Notes: generated from the letters alone by a model not told the origin. Counted from the first letter of the stretch, positions 8,042-15,861 are shown. The stretch: DNA of 64,000 nucleotides from CAWJFP01 sp963842155 (GCA_963842155.1 CAWJFP010000039.1:27386-91385), one strand, 5' to 3'. Numbers and translations are program-made.

Positions 8042-8898
8042 AGGAGCCCGCCTGTCGGGCGGCGGCCGCGCTTGCGGTAGGCGCTCGGGCTCGCGCCCAT
8101 CACGCCGCGAAAGCGCCGATTGAAGCTCGCGAGATCGTTGAAGCCGGCATCGAAGGCGATGGTCGAGATGAGCTCGTCCGAGCGGCTGATGCGCAGCGCC
8201 GCGCGATGGAGGCGCGTGCGCAGGACATATTGATGCGGCGTCATGCCCGCCACTTGGCGGAAGACGCGCAGGAAATGATAGGGGCTCATCGCGGCCTCAT
8301 TTGCGAGCTCGGCGAGCGCCAGCGGCTCTTGCGCCCGGGCCTCGATCCGCCGCAAGGCCCGGACGATGCGCCGCTCGTCCCGCCGGCTCGGCCTACGCGC
8401 GGCGGGCTCGGCGCCGGCGAGCGTGGCGACGACGGCGGCCGCCAGCGACACTGCCAGCTCTTCGAGCGCGGCGCCGTCGCCCTCTTGGCGCGCGGCCTCG
8501 GCCGCGACCAGCAGCGGCATGAGCCTCGGCAAAGGCGGCAAACGCGGGACAGTGAAAACCATGCGCCGCGCGCCCGCCAAACTCCCGAGGACCGGCAATT
8601 CGGCCAGGATCGCTTCCAGCCGGTCGGGCGCGAAATGGAAGGCGAGGCAGCGGTCGCCTTTGCCATGGTCATGGCCGCATTCGAAGCCATCGCCCTCGTT
8701 GCCGAGCAGCAACGCGCCCGGCGCGAGCAAGGCGGCACCTTGCGTCGAGCGGTACTGGAACATGCCTTGCGTCACGGCGGCTATGCAGGCGTCACCGTGG
8801 CGCTCCTCGAAGGGCGGGTCGCCCGGGCCGGCATCGCAGACGACGTCGCTCACCGACCAGCCGGGGCCCGACACGAGGAGACGCGATATTGTCGCCAT
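8038..8898 (-). CDS. AraC/XylS-family transcriptional regulator
   Basis: 286 residues. The N-terminal half is a cupin-like sensor region (about 1-170). The C-terminal half is a tandem helix-turn-helix domain: LALAELANEAAMSPYHFLRVFRQ as the first helix-turn-helix and ISTIAFDAGFNDLASFNRRFR then GASPSAYRK as the second, both canonical AraC. It is divergent from the gene at 8985 with 86 bp between starts, so that gene is the obvious candidate target. No effector can be inferred. Confidence 0.9.
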   Translation of the reverse strand: MATISRLLVSGPGWSVSDVVCDAGPGDPPFEERHGDACIAAVTQGMFQYRSTQGAALLAPGALLLGNEGDGFECGHDHGKGDRCLAFHFAPDRLEAILAELPVLGSLAGARRMVFTVPRLPPLPRLMPLLVAAEAARQEGDGAALEELAVSLAAAVVATLAGAEPAARRPSRRDERRIVRALRRIEARAQEPLALAELANEAAMSPYHFLRVFRQVAGMTPHQYVLRTRLHRAALRISRSDELISTIAFDAGFNDLASFNRRFRGVMGASPSAYRKRGRRPTGGLL

Positions 8899-8984
8899 GC
8901 CTCATCATAGCAATTTTTCCCAAGCACGGACATCGCGCGGGGGTCTAAAGAGAAAGTCATCGACGCCCAACGAAAGGCCCGGCT

Positions 8985-9524
8985 ATGTCGATTACCACGT
9001 CCTCGACCCTTATCGACGCGCTCCATAGCGCCGGCCCGGCCCCGGAGCGCGCGGAAAAGCTGGAGCTCTACGGCTGGCTCGTCGGGCGCTGGGAGATGGA
9101 TGCCGCCTACCATCTGGCGGACGGCGCGACCCAGCGCAGCCGCGGCGAGATTCATGCCGGCTGGGTGCTCGACGGCCGCGCGATCCAGGACGTCTGGATC
9201 GTCCCGCCGCGCGGCGCGCAAGGCCGCAGGCCCCCGGCCGCGACCGATTTCTACGGCACCACCTTGCGCGTCTACGACCCCGCGATCGATGCTTGGCATA
9301 TCTTCTGGATCGACCCGGTAAAGCAATCCTACAGGCGGATGATCGGCCGCGCGCGCGGCAAGGATATCTTGCAGGAGGGCAAGGACGAGGCGGGGGCCGC
9401 GGTGCGCTGGAGCTTCACCTCGATCGCGCCCAACTCCTTCCATTGGCTCGCCGAGCGCTCGCCCGACGATGGGGCGAGCTGGCGGCTCCTCGTCGAGTTC
9501 TTCGCGCGCCGCGTTTCCGCTTGA
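8985..9524 (+). CDS. Conserved hypothetical protein (DUF1579-like)
   Basis: 179 residues without signal peptide or membrane segment. It has the order LVGRWEMDAAYH, GEIHAGWVLDGRAIQDVW, FYGTTLRVYDPAIDAWHIFWIDP and WLAERSPDDGASWRLLVEF. This lipocalin-like beta-barrel pattern is typical of DUF1579-type proteins. It is transcribed away from the AraC regulator and followed 48 bp later by a VOC protein, so the two may form an AraC-controlled unit. The biochemical role is unknown. Confidence 0.7.
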   Translation: MSITTSSTLIDALHSAGPAPERAEKLELYGWLVGRWEMDAAYHLADGATQRSRGEIHAGWVLDGRAIQDVWIVPPRGAQGRRPPAATDFYGTTLRVYDPAIDAWHIFWIDPVKQSYRRMIGRARGKDILQEGKDEAGAAVRWSFTSIAPNSFHWLAERSPDDGASWRLLVEFFARRVSA

Positions 9525-9572
9525 CGCGAAAACGTTCTAGCTTCGCGACTTCACCACAAGGGAGCAGCAGCG

Positions 9573-9953
9573 ATGTTCGACCATGTCTCGATCGGCGTCC
9601 GCGATCTCGCCCGCACCAAGCGCTTCTATGACGCGGCGCTGAAGCCGCTCGGCTACAAATGCTTGAGGCAGCAGCCGGGCTTGCTCGGCTACGGGGCCGA
9701 CGCCGTGGCGTTCTGGATCAGCCCCTCGGAGCATCCCGTTCCGCCCCACGACAAGTCGGGCCTGCATTTCTGCTTCGCCGGGCCGACGCGCGAGAGCGTC
9801 GACGCGTTCCACGCGGCGGCAATCCGCGCCGGCGGGCGCGACAACGGCGCGCCCGGCCTGCGTCCCGATTACAGCGCGGATTACTACGCCGCCTTCGTCG
9901 TCGATCCCGACGGCTACCGGCTCGAAGCCTATTGCGGCCGGCCCGCGCGCTGA
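9573..9953 (+). CDS. VOC-family (glyoxalase/bleomycin-resistance-like) protein
   Basis: 126 residues. It starts MFDHVSIGVRDLARTKRFYDAALKPLGY, the classic first beta-alpha-beta-beta-beta unit, and ends YAAFVVDPDGYRLEAYC, the second-unit metal-ligand strand with a conserved Glu. H4 and the late Glu could serve as metal ligands. VOC proteins include dioxygenases, isomerases and drug-binding proteins; nothing here narrows the substrate. A ribosome site (aagggagcag) precedes the ATG. Confidence 0.88.
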   Translation: MFDHVSIGVRDLARTKRFYDAALKPLGYKCLRQQPGLLGYGADAVAFWISPSEHPVPPHDKSGLHFCFAGPTRESVDAFHAAAIRAGGRDNGAPGLRPDYSADYYAAFVVDPDGYRLEAYCGRPAR

Positions 9954-9984
9954 GCGGCGGCATGACCGCAAGAGAGAACCGCCC

Positions 9985-10398
9985 TCACGCCGCCACGATG
10001 ACCATCCACGACAGGCCGAAGCGGTCGGCCACCATGCCGAAGCACGGGGAGAAGAACGTCTTGCCCAACGGCATCTGCACCTTGCCGCCCTCGGCGAGCG
10101 CGGCGAAGAGCCGCTCGGCCTCGGCCTCCTTCGCCACGGTGAGCGAGAGCGAGATGCCCTGGAAATTCGGCTTCCCCTGGCAGCGGCCGTCGGACGCCAT
10201 CACGCGGCTCTCGCCGATGCGCAAGCTCGCATGCATGATCTTCTCGCCGGCACCGGGCGGCATCATGCTCATCTCCTGCGGCTGGGGGTGATCCTTGAAG
10301 CGCAGCATCATCGTCACCTCGGCGCCGAGCGCCTTGCGGTAGAAATCGAGCGCCTCCTCGCAGCGGCCGTCGAAGGACAGATAGGGTTGGACTTGCAT
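9985..10398 (-). CDS. VOC-family protein, PhnB-like
   Basis: 137 residues on the strand opposite to the previous VOC gene. MQVQPYLSFDGRCEEALDFYRKALGAEV is the PhnB/3-demethylubiquinone-methyltransferase-like opening. MHASLRIG, VMASDG and FFSPCFGMVADRFGLSWMV complete the two-repeat fold. PhnB-like proteins usually lack a defined catalytic role. It lies 42 bp downstream of the serine hydrolase gene on the same strand and may be co-transcribed with it. Confidence 0.88.
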   Translation of the reverse strand: MQVQPYLSFDGRCEEALDFYRKALGAEVTMMLRFKDHPQPQEMSMMPPGAGEKIMHASLRIGESRVMASDGRCQGKPNFQGISLSLTVAKEAEAERLFAALAEGGKVQMPLGKTFFSPCFGMVADRFGLSWMVIVAA

Positions 10399-10440
10399 CT
10401 CTACTCCTCCGGTTTTGGAGCTATCGCCAGCGGGGGCGCC

Positions 10441-11667
10441 TCAATCATCGATCGCCTGATAGACCGAGGTCCAGAAATCGCGACAGACGGGCGGCGGGCT
10501 GGGCGAGGTCCAGGCGCGCTGCGTCATCAGGATGCCGACCAGCTCCTCCCTCGGATCGACGTACCATGACGTGCCCAAGCCGCCGTCCCAGCCGAAGCGT
10601 CCGACGGAGCCGGCCAGCGTCTCGCGCCTTGTGGCGACCGAGAGCCCGAAGCCCCAGCCATGGCTCTCGAAATAGCCGGGGACGATGGCGCTGACCGCCT
10701 TCTGCGCCGGCGTGAGCTGGTCGGTCGCCATCAGCTCGACCGTGGGGCGCGACAGGATGCGCGTGCCGCCATGCTTGCCCTTGTTCAGCATCATCTCGCC
10801 GAAGGCCATGTAATCGTCGATGGTGGAAACCAGCCCCCCGCCGCCGGAGGGGAAGGCAGGCGGGCGGCTCCATTGGCCGCCCACGGGCTCATCATAAAGC
10901 TCGAGCGCGCCGGTCTCGAAATTGGTCCAATAGCTCGTCGCGAGCCGGTCGAGCTTCTCCGCCGGCACGGCGAAGCCCGTATCCTTCATGCCGAGGGGCT
11001 CGAAGAGCCGTTCGCGCAGGAATGTCTCGAAAGGCTGGTCTGCCGCGCGCGCGATCAGCACGCCGAGCAGGTCCGAGCCGGTGTTGTAGAGCCATTTCTC
11101 GCCCGGCTGATGCATGAGCGGCAGGGTCCCGAAGCGGCGGAGCCATTCGTCGGGCGCGGGCGGAACTTGCGGGCGCGGCGGCCCCTGGCCGAGCTCGAGC
11201 GCGCTCGCGGCCTTGAGGATCGGCATGCTGTCCGGCGGCGCCATGAGCATGCCGAAGCCCATGCGGAAGGTGAGCAAATCGCGCAGGCTGATCGGCCGCG
11301 ACGCGGGCACCGTATCCTCGAGCGGCCCGTCGAGCCGCTTCAGCACCTTGCGGCCGGCGAGCTCGGGCAGCAGGCGATCGACCGGCTCGTCGAGGCGCAG
11401 CTTGCATTCCTCGACCAGGATCATCGCCGCCGCGGCGGTGACCGGCTTGGTCATCGAGGTGATGCGGAAGATGGTGTCGCGCTGCATCGGGTCGCGCAGC
11501 ATCGTGGTGCCGCCGGCGGCGGTCTTCATGCCGAACGCATCGCCATGGAACTCGCCGCGCCGGCTCACCGCCGTGACGATGCCGGGCACCTCGCCGCGCT
11601 CGACATAGCCCGCCATGATCTCGCGCATCCGCGCGAGGCGGGGTTTGGAGAAGCCGGAGGTGGTCAT
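10441..11667 (-). CDS. Beta-lactamase-family serine hydrolase
   Basis: 408 residues with no signal peptide, so probably cytoplasmic. The SxxK nucleophile motif is in ITSMTKPVTAAA (Ser near residue 67) and the YxN motif is YNTGSD (near 193). Gly-rich GGGLVSTIDDYMAFGEMML and a C-terminal WYVDPREELVGILMTQ fit the class C beta-lactamase/EstB esterase fold. Such proteins are usually esterases or peptidases rather than resistance enzymes. The first 70 codons or so, plus the upstream flank, recur in decayed form near 13.2-13.5 kb. Confidence 0.88.
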   Translation of the reverse strand: MTTSGFSKPRLARMREIMAGYVERGEVPGIVTAVSRRGEFHGDAFGMKTAAGGTTMLRDPMQRDTIFRITSMTKPVTAAAAMILVEECKLRLDEPVDRLLPELAGRKVLKRLDGPLEDTVPASRPISLRDLLTFRMGFGMLMAPPDSMPILKAASALELGQGPPRPQVPPAPDEWLRRFGTLPLMHQPGEKWLYNTGSDLLGVLIARAADQPFETFLRERLFEPLGMKDTGFAVPAEKLDRLATSYWTNFETGALELYDEPVGGQWSRPPAFPSGGGGLVSTIDDYMAFGEMMLNKGKHGGTRILSRPTVELMATDQLTPAQKAVSAIVPGYFESHGWGFGLSVATRRETLAGSVGRFGWDGGLGTSWYVDPREELVGILMTQRAWTSPSPPPVCRDFWTSVYQAIDD

Positions 11668-11720
11668 GGAGTGCTGATTCCGTGCCGTTTCATACGAATG
11701 TAATCATCGCTTAATATCCC

Positions 11721-11815
11721 GAACTTCAATTTCGGAACATCCCCCATCTCATGTCCCGGCGTAGGCCGGGACCCAATTCTAGCATGGATACCGGCTTCCG
11801 CCGGTATGGCGAGGA
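11721..11815. repeat. Dispersed intergenic repeat (CCCGGC...GCCGGG / ACCGGC...GCCGGT hairpins)
   Basis: The gap between the serine hydrolase and DUF899 genes carries cccggcgtaggccggg and taccggcttccgccggta, two hairpin-forming units of a common intergenic repeat. A related unit is at about 21180-21215 and a copy is in the duplicated block at 13500-13590. The left end, gaacttcaatttcggaacat, also resembles the outer end of the IS630 element at 27550-27569 (about 17 of 20 bases) and could be a relic of such an end. Confidence 0.5.
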
Positions 11816-11874
11816 GGAGACCTGGCGATGGTGGCCGAACGAAGCTCCGATCCACCACTTTAGCAGCAAGCAGA

Positions 11875-12621
11875 TTACGCTGAGCGGCTCCGCTCGACGG
11901 GCTTGTCCTCATATTCGTCATGGCGCCGCACCCAATCGCCCAGATTATGGTTGGGCCCGGTCTCGTTGCGCCCCTTCGGGGTGAGGTCGAGAATCATATA
12001 GGTGCCGATCAGCTCCTCGTTACCGCGCGCGAAGCTCGAATAGGTATGGAAAATATCGCCGGCCTCGTCCTTATAGAACACGCTGAGGCCGGGCAACTCC
12101 TCCATCGCGCTGTCGATCATCTCGAAATTATAGAACAACTTGCCCTTGGCGATCTCCTCGGGCTTGAAGGAGACGTGGAAATCGTAGTTGAAGTCGCTGC
12201 CGTGCGACGACACCCAATCGAAGCTCCAGCCCATGCGTTTGCGATAGGCTTCGATCTCGGCGAGCGGCGCGCGCGAGACCGCGACCACCGTGACGTCGTG
12301 ATGTTCCAGATGGGTGAGCCCGCCGCCGATATGGTCGGCGCCGAAGGAGCAGCCGACGCAGCCCGCCTGCCAGCCAGGCCCGAGCATGAAATGATCGACG
12401 ACCAGCTGGCTGCGGCCGTGGAAAAGCTCGGCGAGCGACTTTTTGCCGGCGAGGGTCTCGAAGACATAGGGCTTCTCGACCTTGATCCAAGGCAGCGCGC
12501 GCCGCTCGGCGCTCACCTTGTCGCGCTGCCTAGTCAGCTCCTTCTCCTGCGCCAGAAGCCGCCGGCGTGCGGTCAGCCATTCCTCGCGCGATACGATGGG
12601 GTGTTGCTGCATAGCCGGCAC
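11875..12621 (-). CDS. DUF899 family thioredoxin-like protein
   Basis: 248 residues. It starts HPIVSREEWLTARRRLLAQEKELTRQRD and has VVDHFMLGPGWQAGCVGCSF and THLEHHDVTVVAVSRAPLAEI, all typical of DUF899. It ends GPNHNLGDWVRRHDEYEDKP. Members have a thioredoxin-like fold; the Cys pair in AGCVGCSF occupies the CxxC-like position. The gene is divergent from a MarR regulator with an operator-like palindrome between them, so MarR control is likely. Its C-terminal codons recur in decayed form near 13602-13655. Confidence 0.88.
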   Translation of the reverse strand: MPAMQQHPIVSREEWLTARRRLLAQEKELTRQRDKVSAERRALPWIKVEKPYVFETLAGKKSLAELFHGRSQLVVDHFMLGPGWQAGCVGCSFGADHIGGGLTHLEHHDVTVVAVSRAPLAEIEAYRKRMGWSFDWVSSHGSDFNYDFHVSFKPEEIAKGKLFYNFEMIDSAMEELPGLSVFYKDEAGDIFHTYSSFARGNEELIGTYMILDLTPKGRNETGPNHNLGDWVRRHDEYEDKPVERSRSA

Positions 12622-12667
12622 TCCGTCATGGAAGGGGAGGGCGAAGGCACCGCGCCGCGCTTTCGCC

Positions 12668-12695
12668 TTGACAGATAGGTTGATATCAACATAAT
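12668..12695 (+). promoter_or_regulatory. Promoter with embedded palindromic operator for the MarR gene
   Basis: TTGACA at 12668-12673 and CATAAT at 12690-12695 (16-bp spacer) form a near-consensus promoter reading toward the MarR gene. A perfect 12-bp palindrome, gttgatatcaac, occupies 12679-12690 between the two boxes. This is the textbook position for a repressor site. The predicted start of transcription is within a few bases of the ATG at 12703, so the mRNA may be leaderless. Confidence 0.65.
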
Positions 12696-12702
12696 AGGGA
12701 TC

Positions 12703-13149
12703 ATGTCAAGACGGAATGCGCCAAGCGCCGAAATCACCCATCACGTTCGGGACGCCTGTCTCTGCCTCCATGTCCAGCGCGCGGCGCGCACGCTGGCGCG
12801 GCGCTTCGACGCGGCGCTGCGGCCGCTCGAGCTGACCAGCGGCCAGTTCTCGCTGCTTGTCTCCCTCAATCGCCCGACGCCGGCGAGCATTGGCGAGGTC
12901 TCGGCCTTGCTCGCCATGGACCGGACGACCCTAACCGCCAATCTCAAGCCGCTGGAACGTCGCGGGCTCCTCATTGTGACGGTCGACGAGCGTGACAAGC
13001 GCAGCCGGCGGCTCGGCCTGACCGCCGCCGGCCGTGCCTTGCTCGTCGCGGCCCTCCCGATCTGGAAGCGGAGCCACAGGGCGCTCGAGCGCCGCCTCTA
13101 CCGCTCCAGCGTCGATCGCCTGCGGGACGATCTACAGGCGCTGGGGTGA
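12703..13149 (+). CDS. MarR-family transcriptional regulator
   Basis: 148 residues. The winged helix runs from about 35 to 110: LTSGQFSLLVSLNRPTPASIGEVSALLAMDRTTLTANLKPLERRGLL is the recognition-helix region, and VTVDERDKRSRRLGLTAAGR is the wing with the conserved DxRxxR. Flanking helices provide the dimer interface. It is divergent from DUF899, with a palindrome in the shared 81-bp gap, so autoregulation plus control of DUF899 is likely. The ligand is unknown. Confidence 0.9.
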   Translation: MSRRNAPSAEITHHVRDACLCLHVQRAARTLARRFDAALRPLELTSGQFSLLVSLNRPTPASIGEVSALLAMDRTTLTANLKPLERRGLLIVTVDERDKRSRRLGLTAAGRALLVAALPIWKRSHRALERRLYRSSVDRLRDDLQALG

Positions 13150-13218
13150 GGGGCGGCGAATACGATCGCCAGCGCATTTTTATTCAAGCGGAAGCGCCGC
13201 TCCCCTCATTCTTCCCTC

Positions 13219-13452
13219 TCAGCCCATTCGGAGGCTTGACGCCGCGGCGGTGACGGGCTTGGTCATCGAGGAGATGCGGAAGATCGCGTCGCACTGCATC
13301 GGGTCGCGCAGCATCGTCGTGCCGCCGGCGGCCGTCTTCATGCCGAACGCATCGCCATGGAACTCGCCGCGCCGGCTCACCACCGTGACGATGCCGGGCA
13401 CCTCGCCGCGCTCGACATAGCCGGACATGATCTCGCGTATCCGCGCGGTCAT
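13219..13452 (-). pseudogene. Truncated duplicate of the serine hydrolase N-terminus
   Basis: A minus-strand frame of 77 codons nearly repeats the start of the serine hydrolase at 10441-11667: IREIMSGYVERGEVPGIVT and FGMKTAAGGTTMLRDPMQ are close matches. The similarity stops just after the SxxK segment (SSMTKPVTAAA) and the rest of the enzyme is absent. It cannot encode a working hydrolase. It belongs to a larger duplicated block that also includes the upstream intergenic DNA. Confidence 0.8.
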
Positions 13453-13655
13453 GGAGCGCTGACTCCGTGCCGTTTCATACGAGCATGATCATCGCTTAAT
13501 ATCCCGAACTTTAATTTCGGAACATCCCCCATCTATATCCCGGCGAAGGCCGGGTCTATTTCTAGCATGGATACCGGCTTCCGCCGTCATGTACGACTTT
13601 AGCAGCAAGCGACGGTTTATCCTTATATTCATCATGGCGCCTTGTTGACCTCAAG
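13238..13655. repeat. Decayed segmental duplication of 11.43-11.93 kb
   Basis: The plus-strand DNA from about 13238 to 13655 matches 11430-11930 in order. It holds the 5' part of the serine hydrolase, its upstream region (ccgtgccgtttcatacga, cgcttaatatcccgaact), the CCGGC hairpin repeat, and the last codons of DUF899 (RRHDEYKDKP on the minus strand near 13602-13655, against RRHDEYEDKP). Small deletions and substitutions separate the copies. The intact copy flanks DUF899 and MarR on the left; the decayed copy lies on the right. Confidence 0.75.
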
Positions 13656-13865
13656 CGCGTCTTGCATTGGCGCGTTTGCGATCGGCGCTGCGGGCATATC
13701 GGCCTACCTGTGCGCAACGCGCCGCGGTAGCAGAAGGGCGGACCCTTGCGAGCCCGCCCCCATCGACCTGTAGGATATTTCATTTACATCGGCTGCATCA
13801 TTTCGGCCGACGCTCTAGCATAGAACGGCACCAGGCGCAGAGCAAGCCCCGGCGATGACCTGCGT

Positions 13866-14195
13866 TTAGGGCGCTCTGCGCTTCGTCTCACGCGTCAGCT
13901 TGGACGACACCTTCACGGGTCGCGAGTTCCCAAGGTAGAATTGCCGCAGGCGGCTCGACTTATAGTCGAGCCGTGACGGAACGGTCCCAGTGCGCTCAAA
14001 CTCTTGGCGCGCTTCCATATGGCCCCGTTTGAAACCACGACGATACATTTTCTCGGAAAGGTCAGCGAGGGCCTGTTCCGATACTCGACGAAGGCCGCGG
14101 GTCGGAATTTTCTGACGGCGGCCGGTGGTGTTTTGCGTGCGCCTGATTGTCTTCTTGAGCGATGCGGAAGCGCCCGCGGCGAAAGCTTTCTTCAT
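13866..14195 (-). CDS. Small basic hypothetical protein
   Basis: 109 residues from the ATG at 14195, chosen because GGAGAAG lies just upstream; the frame is open to 14243. The protein is rich in Lys and Arg (LKKTIRRTQNTTGRRQK, SSKLTRETKRRAP) with no membrane segment or recognised domain. High basic charge would suit nucleic-acid binding, but that is only inference. It sits at the left end of an AT-richer accessory stretch and is divergent from the gene at 14389. Confidence 0.5.
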   Translation of the reverse strand: MKKAFAAGASASLKKTIRRTQNTTGRRQKIPTRGLRRVSEQALADLSEKMYRRGFKRGHMEARQEFERTGTVPSRLDYKSSRLRQFYLGNSRPVKVSSKLTRETKRRAP

Positions 14196-14332
14196 GGTCT
14201 TCTCCATATGAAATTGGGGTGAAAACTCGTTCTCGATGAACACGGCACGATAGCGCGCGCAGCACGCTGCTGCAACCGTAGGGGCTCGCGTCTCGCTAAG
14301 GCACGATCTCCTGGGAACGCACTATAATTAAC

Positions 14333-14361
14333 TTTACATCGTTCTTAGAACGATATACTAA
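14333..14361 (+). promoter_or_regulatory. Promoter with palindromic operator ahead of the 14389 gene
   Basis: TTTACA (14333-14338) and TACTAA (14356-14361) are separated by 17 bp. The spacer is almost entirely filled by a perfect 17-bp palindrome, atcgttcttagaacgat (14338-14354). A second TATAAT lies at 14323-14328. GGAGG and the ATG at 14389 follow at normal distance. The arrangement mirrors the MarR promoter at 12668 and suggests tight repression by an unidentified regulator. Confidence 0.5.
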
Positions 14362-14388
14362 GGACTTTCGATTGAACGGAGGCAGCCA

Positions 14389-14933
14389 ATGATCGTCAAA
14401 TATATCGGGCTCACGGCGGAAACCAGTGCGCTGATAGAGCGCTTCCGCACTAATCCGGCGCAAGCAGAAGACGAGATAATTAGCGTTATATTTCAACTAC
14501 TTATCAGCGACCAAAGATCGGCTGGGCAAGCAGGCGCGAACCTGGGGGCGCAACAAGGCTGCGACCTCGGAAAGGGCGTTGTTTTAGATGAAGGGGAAGC
14601 AATGTTTTGCTATCGTTTCAGGCATTCCTTCAAAGCTCGGAAGCCGGAGGAGTCGCAACTGCAAGGGGGGGCGGCCTCTATATCGACGGACAAAGGGTAG
14701 AGCGGTCGAAAGGTAGTTTTGTTCAACCGGCCCTTCAGATTGTCCAACGGAAAATCAATGATATCAGCCCCACCAATGGCGGATTTACGTCACTGGACGC
14801 CTGGAAATACTGGTACGTTTCGCGCGACCAAAAGCTAATTCGCGTCGGTGATCTTCGGACCAAAGACCAGATCGTCCACAGGCGTAAAGCTGCGCTATTG
14901 AGTGATCGCACCGCGGATGACCTCGGCCTCTAG
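14389..14933 (+). pseudogene. Frameshifted accessory gene, possibly one ~180-residue protein
   Basis: Two overlapping frames seem to be halves of one gene. The first starts at 14389 after GGAGG and reads to a stop at 14700. The second covers the rest to 14933, with GGLYIDGQRVERSKGS and FTSLDAWKYWYV in its translation. A run of seven G at 14665-14671 sits where the frames would join: one extra G, or a -1 slip, gives a continuous product. The SLDAWKYW...L pattern vaguely recalls RAMA/DUF4357-type domains, which is a weak guess. It may be a true mutation, programmed or transcriptional slippage, or a base-calling error. Confidence 0.5.
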
Positions 14934-14955
14934 TGCCCTAATTGGTAGGCCGGCT

Positions 14956-15321
14956 ATGGACTTAGTCAAGTACGCGAAAAGCATCCTCGCGCGCCGTTCA
15001 GAGGCGGTCACGCTCAAGCGCGCTACCGCGAGTATCGGAGATTGGAAGCCGCAAGCACACCGCTGCCACGAAAACGTCCGGGCGTGGGTCCAGCGCAATC
15101 CGCACCATAAGCAAGTGTTCGGATATGTACTTTTCAACTTTGGCATACTCGGCCAGCGAGTGATGGCTCACTCCGCTGTCGAGGACGAAAACGGGATTCT
15201 CCACGATATCACGCCGCACGGCGCGTCAGGCGATTACCCTTTCGTCCGGCATGTCGGCTCGAAGGATGAATTTGCGCAGATGGCCGTCGCTATTCAGGTT
15301 GACGTTCTGCTAGAGGATTAG
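14956..15321 (+). CDS. Hypothetical protein of the accessory stretch
   Basis: 121 residues if started at the ATG at 14956 (MDLVKYAKSILARRSEAV); the frame is open to 14902. It has AHRCHENVRAWVQRNPHHKQVFGYVLF and HSAVEDENGILHDITPHG, a Cys-His-rich small-domain pattern found in unnamed proteins. No membrane segment or signal peptide is visible. It follows the frameshifted gene on the same strand and may share its promoter. The function is unknown. Confidence 0.55.
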   Translation: MDLVKYAKSILARRSEAVTLKRATASIGDWKPQAHRCHENVRAWVQRNPHHKQVFGYVLFNFGILGQRVMAHSAVEDENGILHDITPHGASGDYPFVRHVGSKDEFAQMAVAIQVDVLLED

Positions 15322-15355
15322 GCGTGCTCGGGTAGAGTTCGCCTTCGGAACCGCC

Positions 15356-15814
15356 ATGTCCACAACCTTCCTCTACGTCACCTACATCCGGACGACGCCG
15401 GAGCAGCTCTGGCAAGCGCTGACGGAGCCCGCCTTGACGCGGCGTTATTGGTTCGGCTGCTGGCAGGAATCGAATTGGAAGATCGGCTCGCCCTGGCGGC
15501 TCATGATGCCGGACGGGCGCCTGGCCGACAGCGGCCTGATATTCGAGCCCGACCGGCCGCGGCGCCTGGTCATATCCTGGCACAACGAGTTCCATGATTG
15601 GGCGCGCGATCTCGGCTTCACGCGCGCGAGCTACACCCTGGAGCCCACCGGCGCGGTCGTCAAGCTCACCCTCACCCATGAAGTGCCCGCGGACGGCGCC
15701 AAACTGCTCGAGGCCTTGTCGCAGGGCTGGCCGCTTATTCTCTCGAGCTTGAAGAGCCTGTTGGAGACGGGCGAGGCGCTGCCCGGCACCGATCGTCTGC
15801 CGCCCGGGAGCTGA
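15356..15814 (+). CDS. SRPBCC/AHSA1-family protein
   Basis: 152 residues. TTFLYVTYIRTTPEQLWQALTEPALTRRYWFG is the standard opening of activator-of-Hsp90-ATPase-like SRPBCC proteins, followed by SPWRLMMPDGRLADSGLI and a long C-terminal helix (EALSQGWPLILSSLKSLLETG). The fold binds hydrophobic ligands in a deep cavity. Such genes often follow an ArsR repressor, but none is present here. It lies between the accessory stretch and the toxin-antitoxin genes. Confidence 0.88.
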   Translation: MSTTFLYVTYIRTTPEQLWQALTEPALTRRYWFGCWQESNWKIGSPWRLMMPDGRLADSGLIFEPDRPRRLVISWHNEFHDWARDLGFTRASYTLEPTGAVVKLTLTHEVPADGAKLLEALSQGWPLILSSLKSLLETGEALPGTDRLPPGS

Positions 15815-15861
15815 GCGTCGCGCGCTTGTCCGGATTATTTTCGCTTCAGGTGAACCGCAAG

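Noticed and set aside
10441..11667. True antibiotic-resistance beta-lactamase
   Set aside because: It has SxxK and YxN but no signal peptide, and looks like an esterase/peptidase member of the family; resistance cannot be inferred.
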